From assembly GCF_000019085.1 (NCBI RefSeq), contig NC_010321.1:372001-436000 (forward strand): DNA of 64,000 nt, written 5' to 3'. The notes beneath the pieces were generated by a model that did no database searches, was not told where the DNA came from, and was given only the letters and a program-made list of their open reading frames with translations. Below are positions 17,214 to 25,792 of this stretch, piece by piece; position 1 is the stretch's first letter, and each line of letters opens with the position of its first letter. Origin of the DNA: Thermoanaerobacter pseudethanolicus ATCC 33223 (GTDB lineage Bacteria > Bacillota > Thermoanaerobacteria > Thermoanaerobacterales > Thermoanaerobacteraceae). The position numbers and the translations under genes are program-made.

Positions 17214-17327
17214 GTAATTAACAACCACTTTATACGTGTAAAAATTGTGAAATATTTTTAATTATTCCCCCTATATTGCTTATAATAATGAGAAAAATAG
17301 CCAATAATAGAGATAGGAGGTGATAAT

Positions 17328-18431
17328 ATGTTGTATAAAATTATAAGAGGTGGAATTGGATTACTGGGAATGGCAGCGGGTTTTGAATTGACAAAGCTTT
17401 TGCTAGATCTTGTAAAAGATCAGAATTTTGTGCCTATACAGTTAAATTATTTTTCAACAGTGATAGCTTATATTATAGGTACTTTAATAGGTGGAATCAT
17501 ATTTTACGTCATTTCTCCTAAATTTATAAAGTGGGGGAAAGACTTTGAACAGTGGTTGGAAGCAAAACTTCAGAATATGCCGATTGATGAAATTTTAATA
17601 GGAGCATTCGGGCTAATAGTAGGGCTTATTGTGGCTAATTTGTTAAGCGCGCCTCTTTATCCTATCTTAGTTGTAGGAAAAGTAGTGCCAATTCTTTTGA
17701 ATTTGTTTTTGGGGTATTTGGGCATTAGAATTTCTTTAAAGAAAAAAGATGATATTTTAAATGTATTTTCTTTTATGAAAAAGTTGGGACCGCAAAAGAC
17801 TGTTAAAAACGAGTATAGTGGAATTCCAAAAATTTTGGATACCAGTGTAATTATAGATGGCAGGATATTTGACATATGTAAGACGGGCTTTATTGAAGGA
17901 CCTTTAATAATTCCAGCTTTTGTATTAGAGGAATTAAGGCATATTGCAGATTCTTCAGATTCTTTAAAGAGAAATAGGGGTAGACGGGGACTGGATGTTT
18001 TAAATAAGATACAAAATGAGTTAAATATCAAAGTAGAAATTGTAGATAAGGAAATTGATGCGGCAGAAGTAGATACAAAACTTTTGAAACTTGCCCAAAT
18101 GCTAAAAGGCAAAATAATAACTAATGATTATAATTTAAACAAAGTAGCAGAATTTCACAGGGTCCCTGTTTTGAATATAAATGAACTTTCCAATGCAGTA
18201 AAACCAATTGTTCTTCCTGGAGAAGAAATGGTAGTGCAAGTTATTAAAGATGGCAAAGAGGCCGGCCAAGGAGTTGCTTATTTGGACGATGGTACGATGA
18301 TTGTTGTAGACGGTGGCAAAAAATTCATAGGTAATACCATAGAAGTGCTTGTTACTAGTGTTTTGCAAACTGCCGCAGGAAGGATGATATTTGCAAAGCC
18401 CAAACAGGCAGAACAAGAAAAGGCTATATGA
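17328..18431 (+). CDS. yacL: Membrane-anchored PIN/TRAM domain protein YacL
   Basis: The 367-residue protein has an N-terminal membrane part with about four hydrophobic segments (roughly residues 5-28, 41-63, 88-108 and 113-135). It continues with a PIN nuclease domain (about 168-290) with acidic residues Asp171 ([12 protein letters not shown]), Glu201/202, Asp249 and Asp267, and ends in a TRAM RNA-binding domain (about 293-354). The family is conserved next to ispD in Firmicutes; a membrane-tethered ribonuclease role is inferred from the domains. The ATG has a TAGGAGGTG site. A terminator follows and separates it from ispD. Confidence 0.92.
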   Translation: MLYKIIRGGIGLLGMAAGFELTKLLLDLVKDQNFVPIQLNYFSTVIAYIIGTLIGGIIFYVISPKFIKWGKDFEQWLEAKLQNMPIDEILIGAFGLIVGLIVANLLSAPLYPILVVGKVVPILLNLFLGYLGIRISLKKKDDILNVFSFMKKLGPQKTVKNEYSGIPKILDTSVIIDGRIFDICKTGFIEGPLIIPAFVLEELRHIADSSDSLKRNRGRRGLDVLNKIQNELNIKVEIVDKEIDAAEVDTKLLKLAQMLKGKIITNDYNLNKVAEFHRVPVLNINELSNAVKPIVLPGEEMVVQVIKDGKEAGQGVAYLDDGTMIVVDGGKKFIGNTIEVLVTSVLQTAAGRMIFAKPKQAEQEKAI

Positions 18432-18460
18432 AAAACGCAGGGAAACCTGTGTTTTTTTAT
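18431..18460 (+). terminator. Terminator after yacL
   Basis: The stem AAAAACGCAGG / CCTGTGTTTTT, with one G-U pair and a GAAA loop, is followed by a T-run. Confidence 0.85.
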
Positions 18461-18467
18461 GTGGAAA

Positions 18468-18476
18468 TGATATAAT
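18468..18476 (+). promoter_or_regulatory. Extended -10 promoter of ispD
   Basis: TGATATAAT lies 36 bases before the ispD ATG, directly after the yacL terminator. No clear -35 is present. Confidence 0.6.
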
Positions 18477-18512
18477 TGGAGTGTGCATTATTTTACTTGT
18501 GAGGTAGAGAAA

Positions 18513-19196
18513 ATGAATGTAAGTGCGGTAATAGTGGCGGCAGGTAAGGGCATTAGAATGGGGCACACAGTAAATAAAGTATACCTTACTATAGCAGGTA
18601 AACCAGTTTTGTATTATTCTCTCAAAGCCTTTGATGAAATTGATTGGATTAAGGAAATTGTTGTTGTTGTATCAAAGGAAGAAATGGAATATTGCCAAGA
18701 AAATGTAGTAAAAAAGTATATTTTCAAAAAACCAATTAAATTAGTAGAAGGAGGTAGTGAAAGGCAGTATTCTGTTTATAATGGAATTACAAATACAAAG
18801 GAAGATTGCGAAATTATAGCAATTCATGATGGAGCAAGGCCTTTAGTTGAGAAAGAAACAGTTATAAAAGCTTTAAAAGAAGCTTATTTGCATAAAGCAG
18901 TAGCATTGGGAGTACCTGTCAAAGACACTATAAAAGTAGTTGATGGGAAAAATTTTATTTTAAATACCCCTGATAGAAAATATTTATGGGCAATTCAAAC
19001 CCCTCAGGTATTTGAAAGGAATTTGATTATTAAAGCTCATCAAAAGGCACTGGAGGATGGTTTTTTGGGGACAGATGACACAGTATTAGTGGAGAGATTG
19101 GGTTATAAAGTAAAAGTAGTTGAAGGGGACTATAGAAATATAAAGATAACTACGCCCGAGGATTTGATTGTAGCAGAGGCTTTTTTAAAAAAATAA
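18513..19196 (+). CDS. ispD: 2-C-methyl-D-erythritol 4-phosphate cytidylyltransferase
   Basis: IspD catalyses the CTP-dependent third step of the MEP isoprenoid pathway. The 227-residue protein begins MNVSAVIVAAGKGIRMG, the nucleotide-binding motif, and carries AIHDGARPLV, GVPVKDTIK, the IQTPQVF segment and the C-terminal ITTPEDL. The motif usually reading NKQYL is NKVYL here, keeping the lysine. The in-frame start at 18483 coincides with the expected transcription start, so ATG 18513 with GAGGTAGAG upstream is used. ispF is two genes downstream, separated by a lipase-like gene. Confidence 0.95.
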   Translation: MNVSAVIVAAGKGIRMGHTVNKVYLTIAGKPVLYYSLKAFDEIDWIKEIVVVVSKEEMEYCQENVVKKYIFKKPIKLVEGGSERQYSVYNGITNTKEDCEIIAIHDGARPLVEKETVIKALKEAYLHKAVALGVPVKDTIKVVDGKNFILNTPDRKYLWAIQTPQVFERNLIIKAHQKALEDGFLGTDDTVLVERLGYKVKVVEGDYRNIKITTPEDLIVAEAFLKK

Positions 19197-19210
19197 CGTT
19201 TTTCGCGAAT

Positions 19211-19254
19211 CCTCATATAATTTAATAGAGAATTTTCTATTAAATTGTATGAGG
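19211..19254 (+). promoter_or_regulatory. 19-bp hairpin covering the ribosome binding site of the hydrolase gene
   Basis: CCTCATATAATTTAATAGA (19211-19229) pairs with 19236-19254 over 19 positions with one G-U pair and a 6-base loop. The 3' arm ends in GAGG, part of the GAGGGTG ribosome binding site of the next gene. The arm also contains TATAAT (19216-19221). It may be a translation-limiting hairpin or a residual terminator. Confidence 0.6.
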
Positions 19255-19262
19255 GTGATTTT

Positions 19263-20507
19263 ATGGATAACCCTGTAGTTTTTGTACACGGGATGTTTGG
19301 TTCTATTTTTACTCCAACTCCTTTAGGGAAAATATGGAGTTTTGGTCCTGCGGCTTATGCTTATAATCCTTTTATAGAAAATTTGGGCAAATTAGGCTTA
19401 GTAGAAGGGAAAAATCTATTTATATGTTATTATGAATGGTGGAAAAGTGTGCCGGATTCTGTTGATACCCTTAAACTGACTATTGAAGAGGCAAAAGCTA
19501 AGACTGGCAGCCATAAAGTAGATTTGATATGCCATAGCATGGGAGGACTTTTAGCGAGAAGTTATATAGAGAGCGATAAATATCAATTTGATGTGGCTAG
19601 ATTGATATTTTTAGCTACTCCCCATTTTGGAGCGGCAAATGCTTATTATGGTTGGGAGGGGGGTACTGTAGCCCCAGAAGATGATGATTTTATAAACATG
19701 CTCTTTAAAGGATTTTTATGGATTTTTTCAAAAATTAAAGGGGAAACTGATGCAATAACTGTTATTCGAAAATACATTCCTTCTGTAAAAGACTTAATGC
19801 CTTCTAAAGAATATGGTAACTATCTTTTTATGTATCCTACGAGATATAATAAAATTTTGTTTAAAAATATAGAGTATATGAAAGTTATAAATGAGTTTTT
19901 GAATAGTCTAAATAAACAAGTAGGAGTTTTATACGACAGAGTCAAGAAAATCTATGTTTTTTCAGGAGATGGAATATATACTAATAAGTTTATTCAAGTA
20001 GGAAAACCAGTAAGTGACATAGTATGGCCAGATGGCAAACCAGTAGGTGTAATAAGGGACAATAAAGGGGACGGTACAGTCCTTAAAAAGAGCGCGTTAG
20101 GAGTAGAAGGAGAAAAATTTATTGTAAAAACAGGTCATATTGGAATTTTAAATGATTCCATTCCTTATTTGCAACAAATATTGGGTATTAAAGAAAAGCC
20201 CCAAGTTTCTATTTTAGAAAAAGTTGTATCATATTTGAGCATGATAACAGACAAGAAAATAGTAGTGTTAGATAGAAGTAAAAATGTTATAAGTTATGAT
20301 ATCTTTGGCAAATTTGTGTGGCATCTAAATTTAAAACCTGAAGGGGAATATCGCATTTCTGTAAGAGAGCCTTTTGTTTCGGAGGTATATATTGAGACTA
20401 ATAAAGGGAATTTTGTAAAAAAGATTAAATCATCTCGCTTTGCAAGAGGTGTAAGCATGAGTTTAGAAGTTGATAAAGAAGGGAATTTTAGCGTAAAGGA
20501 TGATTGA
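19263..20507 (+). CDS. Alpha/beta-hydrolase, lipase/LCAT-like
   Basis: The 414-residue protein opens with [10 protein letters not shown], the oxyanion-hole region of lipases, followed by the nucleophile elbow [10 protein letters not shown] (Ser92). Further on come GDGTV and TGHIGIL, which supply the likely acid and histidine of the triad, an arrangement seen in LCAT- and PGAP1-like esterases. The last ~100 residues look like an all-beta extension ([26 protein letters not shown]...) of unknown role. No signal peptide is visible, so it should be cytoplasmic. The substrate is unknown. It sits between ispD and ispF and overlaps the ispF region by a few bases, suggesting co-expression. ATG 19263 follows GAGGGTG; the TTG at 19245 lies inside the hairpin. 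Confidence 0.82.
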   Translation: MDNPVVFVHGMFGSIFTPTPLGKIWSFGPAAYAYNPFIENLGKLGLVEGKNLFICYYEWWKSVPDSVDTLKLTIEEAKAKTGSHKVDLICHSMGGLLARSYIESDKYQFDVARLIFLATPHFGAANAYYGWEGGTVAPEDDDFINMLFKGFLWIFSKIKGETDAITVIRKYIPSVKDLMPSKEYGNYLFMYPTRYNKILFKNIEYMKVINEFLNSLNKQVGVLYDRVKKIYVFSGDGIYTNKFIQVGKPVSDIVWPDGKPVGVIRDNKGDGTVLKKSALGVEGEKFIVKTGHIGILNDSIPYLQQILGIKEKPQVSILEKVVSYLSMITDKKIVVLDRSKNVISYDIFGKFVWHLNLKPEGEYRISVREPFVSEVYIETNKGNFVKKIKSSRFARGVSMSLEVDKEGNFSVKDD

Positions 20508-20508
20508 A

Positions 20509-20997
20509 GTGAAAGTAGGGTTAGGATATGACGTCCACAAGTTTGAAAAAGGAAGAAAGTTAATACTGGGAGGAGTAGAAATTCCCTATGATAAAGGTTT
20601 GGCAGGCCATTCTGATGCAGATGTTTTGATACACGCCTTAATTGATGCTATTTTAGGAGCAGCTGGTTTAGGGGATATAGGGGAGCACTTTCCTGATACG
20701 GAGATAGCCTATAAAGATATTGATAGTAGCCTTTTATTAAAAAAAGTGTTGGCAATAATAGAGAATAAATTCAGAGTAAATAATGTGGATTGTATTATTG
20801 TAGCGCAAAGGCCTAAGTTATCTCCTTATAAAGAGCAAATAAGAATAAAATTATCGGAATTATTAAAAATTGAGAAAAAAAGAATAAATGTAAAAGCAAA
20901 AACAGAGGAAGGATTAGGTTTTACAGGTAGACAAGAGGGAATAAAAGCCTATGTTATTGTCAGTTTAGAAGAATTAGGTGTTGACATAAAAAAGTAG
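20509..20997 (+). CDS. ispF: 2-C-methyl-D-erythritol 2,4-cyclodiphosphate synthase
   Basis: IspF forms the cyclodiphosphate in the MEP pathway as a zinc-dependent trimer. The protein of about 162 residues carries GLGYDVHKF (zinc ligands Asp and His), [12 protein letters not shown] (third zinc ligand), [10 protein letters not shown] and [12 protein letters not shown] 20509 gives the family-like [10 protein letters not shown] and has AAAGG ten bases upstream. The in-frame ATG at 20500 overlaps that site and the end of the hydrolase gene but cannot be excluded. Confidence 0.95.
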   Translation: MKVGLGYDVHKFEKGRKLILGGVEIPYDKGLAGHSDADVLIHALIDAILGAAGLGDIGEHFPDTEIAYKDIDSSLLLKKVLAIIENKFRVNNVDCIIVAQRPKLSPYKEQIRIKLSELLKIEKKRINVKAKTEEGLGFTGRQEGIKAYVIVSLEELGVDIKK

Positions 20998-21041
20998 GTA
21001 AAATAAAATTTACTTAAAATTATGTACTTAGGAGGATGAAG

Positions 21042-22754
21042 ATGAGACTATCGCAGCTGTTAGTTCCGACTTTAAGAGAAATTCCTGCTGAAGCTGAAAT
21101 TCCCAGCCATATTTTAATGTTAAAGGCTGCATTGATGAGGAAATTGGCTTCAGGGGTATATATTTACTTGCCATTAGGACAAAGGGTACTTAGAAAAGTG
21201 GAGCAAATTGTAAGAGAAGAGATGGACAGAGCTGGCAGTCAAGAGGTATTAATGTCTGCTCTTATTCCAGCAGAACTTTTGAAAGAAAGTGGAAGATGGG
21301 ATGTATTTGGCCCTGAGATGTTTAAGCTAAAAGATAGAAATGAAAGGGACTTTTGCTTAGGGCCTACACACGAAGAGGTTTTTACAGACCTTATTAGAAA
21401 TGAAGTGAAGTCTTATAGGCAGCTTCCTCTTATTTTATATCAAATTCAAACTAAGTTTAGAGATGAAAGGCGCCCGAGATTTGGCGTCATGAGAAGTAGA
21501 GAATTTATAATGAAGGACGCTTACAGCTTTGATATGGATTGGGAAGGGTTGGATAAGTCCTTTAATAAAATGTATGAGGCTTACTGCCGAATATTTGATA
21601 GATGTGGACTTAAATATTTGGTCGTAGAAGCTGATTCAGGTGCTATGGGAGGAAAAGACTCAAAAGAGTTTATGGTAATTTCTGGTGTAGGGGAAGCAGT
21701 AATAGCTTACTGTGACAATTGTGGTTATGCTGCAAATGAGGAAAAGGCAGAATGCCTTATCAATCAAGAAATAGTTGAAGAGATGTTGCCAAAAGAAGAA
21801 GTATATACACCAAATGTTAGAACAATTGAAGAGTTGGTTAATTTTTTGGGAATTACTCCTAATAAATTTGTAAAAACTCTTATATACAAGGCAAAGGACA
21901 ACGTTGTAGCAGCATTAGTTCGAGGAGATAGAGACTTAAACGAGACAAAGCTTTTAAATATTTTAGGAATAAGAGAAGAGGAGTTAGAATTGGCAGATGC
22001 ATCAATAGTGGAAAAGGTTACAGGAGCAAAAGTGGGATTTGCAGGACCTATAGGATTAAAAGGAGAAGTAATGATAATAGTAGATAATGAGATTCCGCAA
22101 ATGAGGAATTTTATAGTAGGAGCAAACGAGACAGATTATCATATTAAAAATGTCAACTATGGTAGAGACTTTAAAGCTGATGTTGTGGCGGATATCAAAA
22201 ATGTTATTGAAGGAGATAAGTGTCCAAGGTGTGGTTCACCGCTTAAAATTGACAGAGGTATAGAAGTAGGACATATTTTTAAGTTAGGGACAAAGTACAG
22301 TGATGCATTGGGAGCTAAGTATGTAGATGAAGAGGGGAATGAAAAGCCAATTATAATGGGCTGCTATGGAATAGGAATTAATAGAACGGTGGCGGCTATT
22401 ATAGAGCAACACCATGATGAGAAAGGTATTATATGGCCTATGAGTGTTGCACCCTATCATGTGATTATAGTGCCTGTCAATGTTTCTAATGAAGCTCAAA
22501 ATCGAGTAGCAGAAGATATATATGCTGCTTTGCAAAAAGAGGGAATAGAGGTTTTAATAGATGATAGAGATTTAAGAGCTGGTGTCAAATTTAATGACGC
22601 CGATTTGTTAGGAATACCTATAAGGATTACAGTTGGGAAAAAAGTAGATGATGGAATAGTGGAAATAAAATTGAGAGAAAATGAAGAAGCAGAAGAGGTA
22701 AAAATTTCTGATGTTGTAGAAAAGGTGAAAAATATTATAAAAGAGAAAATGTAA
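21042..22754 (+). CDS. proS: Prolyl-tRNA synthetase
   Basis: The 570-residue length and the long insertion between class II motifs 2 and 3 mark the bacterial-type ProRS with an INS editing domain. It attaches proline to tRNA-Pro and clears mischarged alanine. Seen are [14 protein letters not shown], the motif 2 region [26 protein letters not shown], the editing domain around [11 protein letters not shown], motif 3 with [17 protein letters not shown], and the anticodon-binding domain ([12 protein letters not shown]...[23 protein letters not shown]). ATG 21042 lies six bases after AGGAGG; the ATG at 21036 abuts that site. Confidence 0.97.
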   Translation: MRLSQLLVPTLREIPAEAEIPSHILMLKAALMRKLASGVYIYLPLGQRVLRKVEQIVREEMDRAGSQEVLMSALIPAELLKESGRWDVFGPEMFKLKDRNERDFCLGPTHEEVFTDLIRNEVKSYRQLPLILYQIQTKFRDERRPRFGVMRSREFIMKDAYSFDMDWEGLDKSFNKMYEAYCRIFDRCGLKYLVVEADSGAMGGKDSKEFMVISGVGEAVIAYCDNCGYAANEEKAECLINQEIVEEMLPKEEVYTPNVRTIEELVNFLGITPNKFVKTLIYKAKDNVVAALVRGDRDLNETKLLNILGIREEELELADASIVEKVTGAKVGFAGPIGLKGEVMIIVDNEIPQMRNFIVGANETDYHIKNVNYGRDFKADVVADIKNVIEGDKCPRCGSPLKIDRGIEVGHIFKLGTKYSDALGAKYVDEEGNEKPIIMGCYGIGINRTVAAIIEQHHDEKGIIWPMSVAPYHVIIVPVNVSNEAQNRVAEDIYAALQKEGIEVLIDDRDLRAGVKFNDADLLGIPIRITVGKKVDDGIVEIKLRENEEAEEVKISDVVEKVKNIIKEKM

Positions 22755-22784
22755 GGGATTTCTTAAAAGGAATCCCTTATTTTG
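22753..22784 (+). terminator. Terminator after proS
   Basis: The stem AAGGGATTTC / GGAATCCCTT, with a G-U pair, is followed by ATTTTG and overlaps the stop codon. Confidence 0.75.
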
Positions 22785-22847
22785 CATAAAGAAAGTTTGT
22801 ATGTGAAAAAATATTTGTCAAAAGGTTGATAAAAAGGAGGGACTCTT

Positions 22848-23087
22848 GTGAATATTTATATAATGGGTATCAGTGTGGAGAAAAGGAGCGAATTTGGACC
22901 AAAAGTTCAAGAAGTTTTGACAAAATACGGTGACCAAATAATTGCAAGGTTTGGAATACATGATTCACAAAATGGCAGCGGTCTTATTACTTTAAATGTA
23001 AGAGGAGAACAAAAATTTATGGAGGAATTTGAGGAGGAATTAAGTGCTATTCCTACAGTGAAGGTAAAATACATGAATTTAAAATAA
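22848..23087 (+). CDS. TM1266-like small ACT-type protein (putative hydrogenase system regulator family)
   Basis: This 79-residue protein (VEKRSEFGPKVQEVLTKYGDQIIARFGIHD..., ending IPTVKVKYMNLK) resembles the TM1266 family, small ferredoxin-fold proteins often annotated as regulators of the iron-only hydrogenase system. No hydrogenase or maturation gene is in the window, so the link is by family resemblance only. The GTG start has AAAGGAGGG nine bases upstream. The gene is followed directly by structured element copy 2. Confidence 0.7.
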   Translation: MNIYIMGISVEKRSEFGPKVQEVLTKYGDQIIARFGIHDSQNGSGLITLNVRGEQKFMEEFEEELSAIPTVKVKYMNLK

Positions 23088-23099
23088 AGTTTTTTAAAG

Positions 23100-23305
23100 C
23101 TGACGTTTTGCACCACTTGCTCCGGTGACCTCACAGGCTAAACTAACGCTCGACCTCAGACTCCAGCGGGGTTCCTACGTCAGGTGGCTTCCATGCCTCA
23201 GGTGCCCGCCTCCGGCATCCTTGCCTCCGGCCCCGCCTTCATCTTTCGGGCTCGCTAAGTTTAGCAACTGTTCAGTCAAGTCGCGCGCTTTGCGCAAAAC
23301 GTCAC
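23100..23305 (-). ncRNA. GC-rich structured element, copy 2 (candidate non-coding RNA or mobile element)
   Basis: This roughly 205-base GC-rich block is homologous, in reverse orientation, to the element at 16377-16591. Its ends form a perfect 11-bp inverted repeat (TGACGTTTTGC at 23101-23111, complement at 23294-23304) whose sequence differs from that of copy 1 although base pairing is kept. Further helices are GCTAAACT (23137-23144) with AGTTTAGC (23258-23265), GCGGGG (23166-23171) with CCCCGC (23231-23236), and a GGC/GCC mini-hairpin at 23214-23225. All are compensatory variants of copy 1 helices. A 75-codon frame crossing it is Pro/Ser/Arg-rich composition noise. It lies between the TM1266-like gene and the gltX promoter. 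Together with its flanks it fills the 333-base gap from 23088 to 23420. Confidence 0.7.
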
Positions 23306-23365
23306 CTAATCTACAAAATTTTACACACACAATTGTCACTTCATCTATTTAAAAAGCTCAAAATT

Positions 23366-23374
23366 TGTTATAAT
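23366..23374 (+). promoter_or_regulatory. Extended -10 promoter of gltX
   Basis: TGTTATAAT lies about 47 bases before the gltX ATG. No convincing -35 is present. Confidence 0.6.
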
Positions 23375-23420
23375 TAAATCTAGTATAAAGTATTAACTAA
23401 AAAAGGATGGAGTGACACAC

Positions 23421-24878
23421 ATGAACAATTTGAGAGTTAGATTTGCGCCAAGCCCAACTGGAGCTATTCATATAGGGAATATAAGAACTGCTTTATTTAA
23501 TTATCTTTTTTCAAGAAGTGAAGGGGCTACTTTTGTTTTAAGGATTGAAGACACGGACTTAGAAAGGTCTTCAAAAGAGTTTGAAGAATTAATTTTTAAA
23601 GAATTAGAGTGGTTAGGTATAGAATGGGACGAAGGACCAGATAAACCAGGTCCCTATGGCCCTTATAGGCAAAGTGAAAGACTTGAAATTTATCATAAAT
23701 TTGCCCAGAAACTTATTGAAGAAAAAAAGGCATATAGATGTTATTGTACTCCGGAGGAATTAGAAGAAGATAGAAGAAAGGCAGTAGAAAGAGGAGATAT
23801 ACCTTGTTATTCTGGAAGGTGTAGGTATCTTACAAAGGAGCAAGAAGAGGCTTTTATAAGAGAGGGAAGAAAACCTGTAATAAGGTTTATTATTCCTGAC
23901 GATGAAGTTATAGAGTTTGAAGACATGATAAAAGGAAAAATTACAATAAAAAGTGATACTTTAGGCGGGGACATGGTAATTGTCAAATCAGACGGAATGC
24001 CTACTTACAATTTTGCAGTTGTAATAGATGACGCTCTTATGAAGATTACCCATGTCATAAGAGGAGAAGACCATATATACAATACTCCGAAACAGATACT
24101 CATTTACAAGGCTTTAGGATTTGAAATTCCTAAGTTTGCCCATGCGCCTTTAATATTGGGACCAGATAGGACTAAACTTTCTAAAAGGCATGGGAATACT
24201 TATATAGGCCAGTATAGAGAATTGGGATATTTGCCAGAAGCTATGTTTAACTTTTTATCTCTTTTAAGTTGGTCACCGGAGGATAATGTAGAAATCATGT
24301 CAAAAGAAGAAATAATAAAGAAATTTAATTTCAGAAGGATTCACAGTGCTAATCCTGTCTTTGATATTGAAAAGCTTAATTGGATGAATCAACAGTATAT
24401 ACAAAAAAGTTCTATTGAGAGAATTGTAGATTTGGCTATTCCACATTTAAGAAGGGCAGGATACATTGACGGAATAGATGATATGGTGTATAATTGGCTA
24501 AAGGATGTAATATCCCTTTACAAAGATGGACTCCAATATGTGGCTCAAATTACTGAGAAAGCTAAGATGTTTTTTGTAGAAGAAGTTGAGTATTCTGATG
24601 AAACGGTGAAAATATTGAATAGCCCAAATAGTAAAATTGTACTAGAAGTAGTTAAAAAAGTCATAGAGGAAGCTGATGAAATAACAGAGGAATATGTTAA
24701 AGATTTGCTTAAAAAATTGCAAAAAGAAACCAAGGTAAAAGGGAAAGAATTTTTCATGCCAATCAGAGTAGCAATAACAGGAGAAGACCATGGACCTGAA
24801 TTGGTGAAGATTATTCCTCTTTTGGGGAAGGATAAAGTGATAAATAGGCTGAAAAAAGCGATAAATTTAATAAAGTAA
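23421..24878 (+). CDS. gltX: Glutamyl-tRNA synthetase
   Basis: This class I synthetase charges tRNA-Glu. The 485-residue protein has the HIGH-type motif FAPSPTGAIHIGNIRTA at its start, a cysteine-rich zinc region (YCTPEE...CYSGRCRYL), the HVIRGEDHIYNTPKQ segment and the KMSKS-type motif KLSKRHGN. ATG 23421 is preferred; a GTG at 23412 lies next to the GGATGGAG site. The stop is followed within ten bases by a T-box leader, so read-through may feed cysE and cysS. Confidence 0.96.
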   Translation: MNNLRVRFAPSPTGAIHIGNIRTALFNYLFSRSEGATFVLRIEDTDLERSSKEFEELIFKELEWLGIEWDEGPDKPGPYGPYRQSERLEIYHKFAQKLIEEKKAYRCYCTPEELEEDRRKAVERGDIPCYSGRCRYLTKEQEEAFIREGRKPVIRFIIPDDEVIEFEDMIKGKITIKSDTLGGDMVIVKSDGMPTYNFAVVIDDALMKITHVIRGEDHIYNTPKQILIYKALGFEIPKFAHAPLILGPDRTKLSKRHGNTYIGQYRELGYLPEAMFNFLSLLSWSPEDNVEIMSKEEIIKKFNFRRIHSANPVFDIEKLNWMNQQYIQKSSIERIVDLAIPHLRRAGYIDGIDDMVYNWLKDVISLYKDGLQYVAQITEKAKMFFVEEVEYSDETVKILNSPNSKIVLEVVKKVIEEADEITEEYVKDLLKKLQKETKVKGKEFFMPIRVAITGEDHGPELVKIIPLLGKDKVINRLKKAINLIK

Positions 24879-24879
24879 A

Positions 24880-25111
24880 AAGCGATGAGGAGAAGAGTAT
24901 TATAACATAAGCCTTCAGAGAAGAGCTACCATAGGCTGCGAGTAGCTCGAGGATATGTTATAAGAAGTGCATCTCCGAGCTGTATCCCTGAAATTTTAGT
25001 AGGGGGTTACCGGCCTTTGCCGTTATCTAAAATGAGTGGAGTTTAAAACTCAAGCAGAGTGGAACCACGGGAGTCCCCCCCTCGTCTCTGAGATGAGGGG
25101 GGTAAATTTTT
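24880..25111 (+). promoter_or_regulatory. Cysteine T-box riboswitch
   Basis: The leader of cysE-cysS shows the T-box architecture. A long stem I region (24881-24990) carries the sequence AGAAGTGCATC, whose TGC (24968-24970) is a cysteine specifier codon. The T-box sequence AGAGTGGAACCACGG (25056-25070) has the TGGAACC bulge that pairs with uncharged tRNA ends. An intrinsic terminator follows, CCCCCCTC...GAGGGGGG with T-run (25075-25111). Low cysteinyl-tRNA charging would favour antitermination and expression of serine acetyltransferase and CysRS. No separate promoter is evident between gltX and the T-box. Confidence 0.92.
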
Positions 25112-25126
25112 AAGGAGGTGTTTGGT

Positions 25127-25792
25127 ATGTTTAAAACTTTAAAAGAAGACATCCAAGTTATTTTTGAAAGAGACCCTGCTGCCAAAAGTGTGCTGGAGGT
25201 TATATTATGTTATCCCGGGCTTCATGCCATAATACTACACAGAATTGCTCATTATTTATATAAAAAAGGGTTAATTTTAATCCCGCGGCTTATTTCACAG
25301 TTTAATAGATTTCTCACAGGGATTGAAATACATCCCGGTGCTAAGATAGGTAGGAGATTTTTTATCGATCATGGCATGGGAGTTGTAATTGGGGAGACTA
25401 CAGAGATTGGTGATAATGTGACAATATATCAAGGGGTAACTTTAGGAGGTACAGGGAAAGAAAAAGGAAAAAGACATCCTACTATAAAAAATAATGTAGT
25501 TATAGGAAGTGGAGCTAAAGTATTAGGTCCTATTGTAGTGGGAGAAAATTCAAAAATAGGTGCAGGAGCAGTTGTATTAAAAGATGTACCACCTAATAGC
25601 ACAGTAGTCGGAGTACCTGCTCGCTGTGTGAAAAAAGATAATATACGTATAGCTTCTCCGTATGTGGTAGATTTAGAGCATGGTAAACTTCCTGACCCTG
25701 TGGAAGAGGAATTGCAAAAATTGAGAAAGAGGATTGAGAGGTTAGAGCAAATTTTAATTGAAAGGAAGGGAGAGAAAGATGAAGCTGTATAA
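25127..25792 (+). CDS. cysE: Serine O-acetyltransferase
   Basis: CysE makes O-acetylserine from serine and acetyl-CoA, the first step of cysteine synthesis. The 221-residue protein has the short N-terminal helical part and the left-handed beta helix with [44 protein letters not shown], including the catalytic IDHG histidine, and [12 protein letters not shown] at the end of the helix. ATG 25127 lies eight bases after AAGGAGG; a GTG at 25118 overlaps that site. It is controlled by the cysteine T-box and overlaps cysS by 14 bases. Confidence 0.96.
   Translation: MFKTLKEDIQVIFERDPAAKSVLEVILCYPGLHAIILHRIAHYLYKKGLILIPRLISQFNRFLTGIEIHPGAKIGRRFFIDHGMGVVIGETTEIGDNVTIYQGVTLGGTGKEKGKRHPTIKNNVVIGSGAKVLGPIVVGENSKIGAGAVVLKDVPPNSTVVGVPARCVKKDNIRIASPYVVDLEHGKLPDPVEEELQKLRKRIERLEQILIERKGEKDEAV

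Noticed and set aside
23125..23352. 75-codon frame through structured element copy 2
   Set aside because: No ribosome binding site, Pro/Ser/Arg-rich noise product, and it crosses covarying RNA helices and the gltX promoter.
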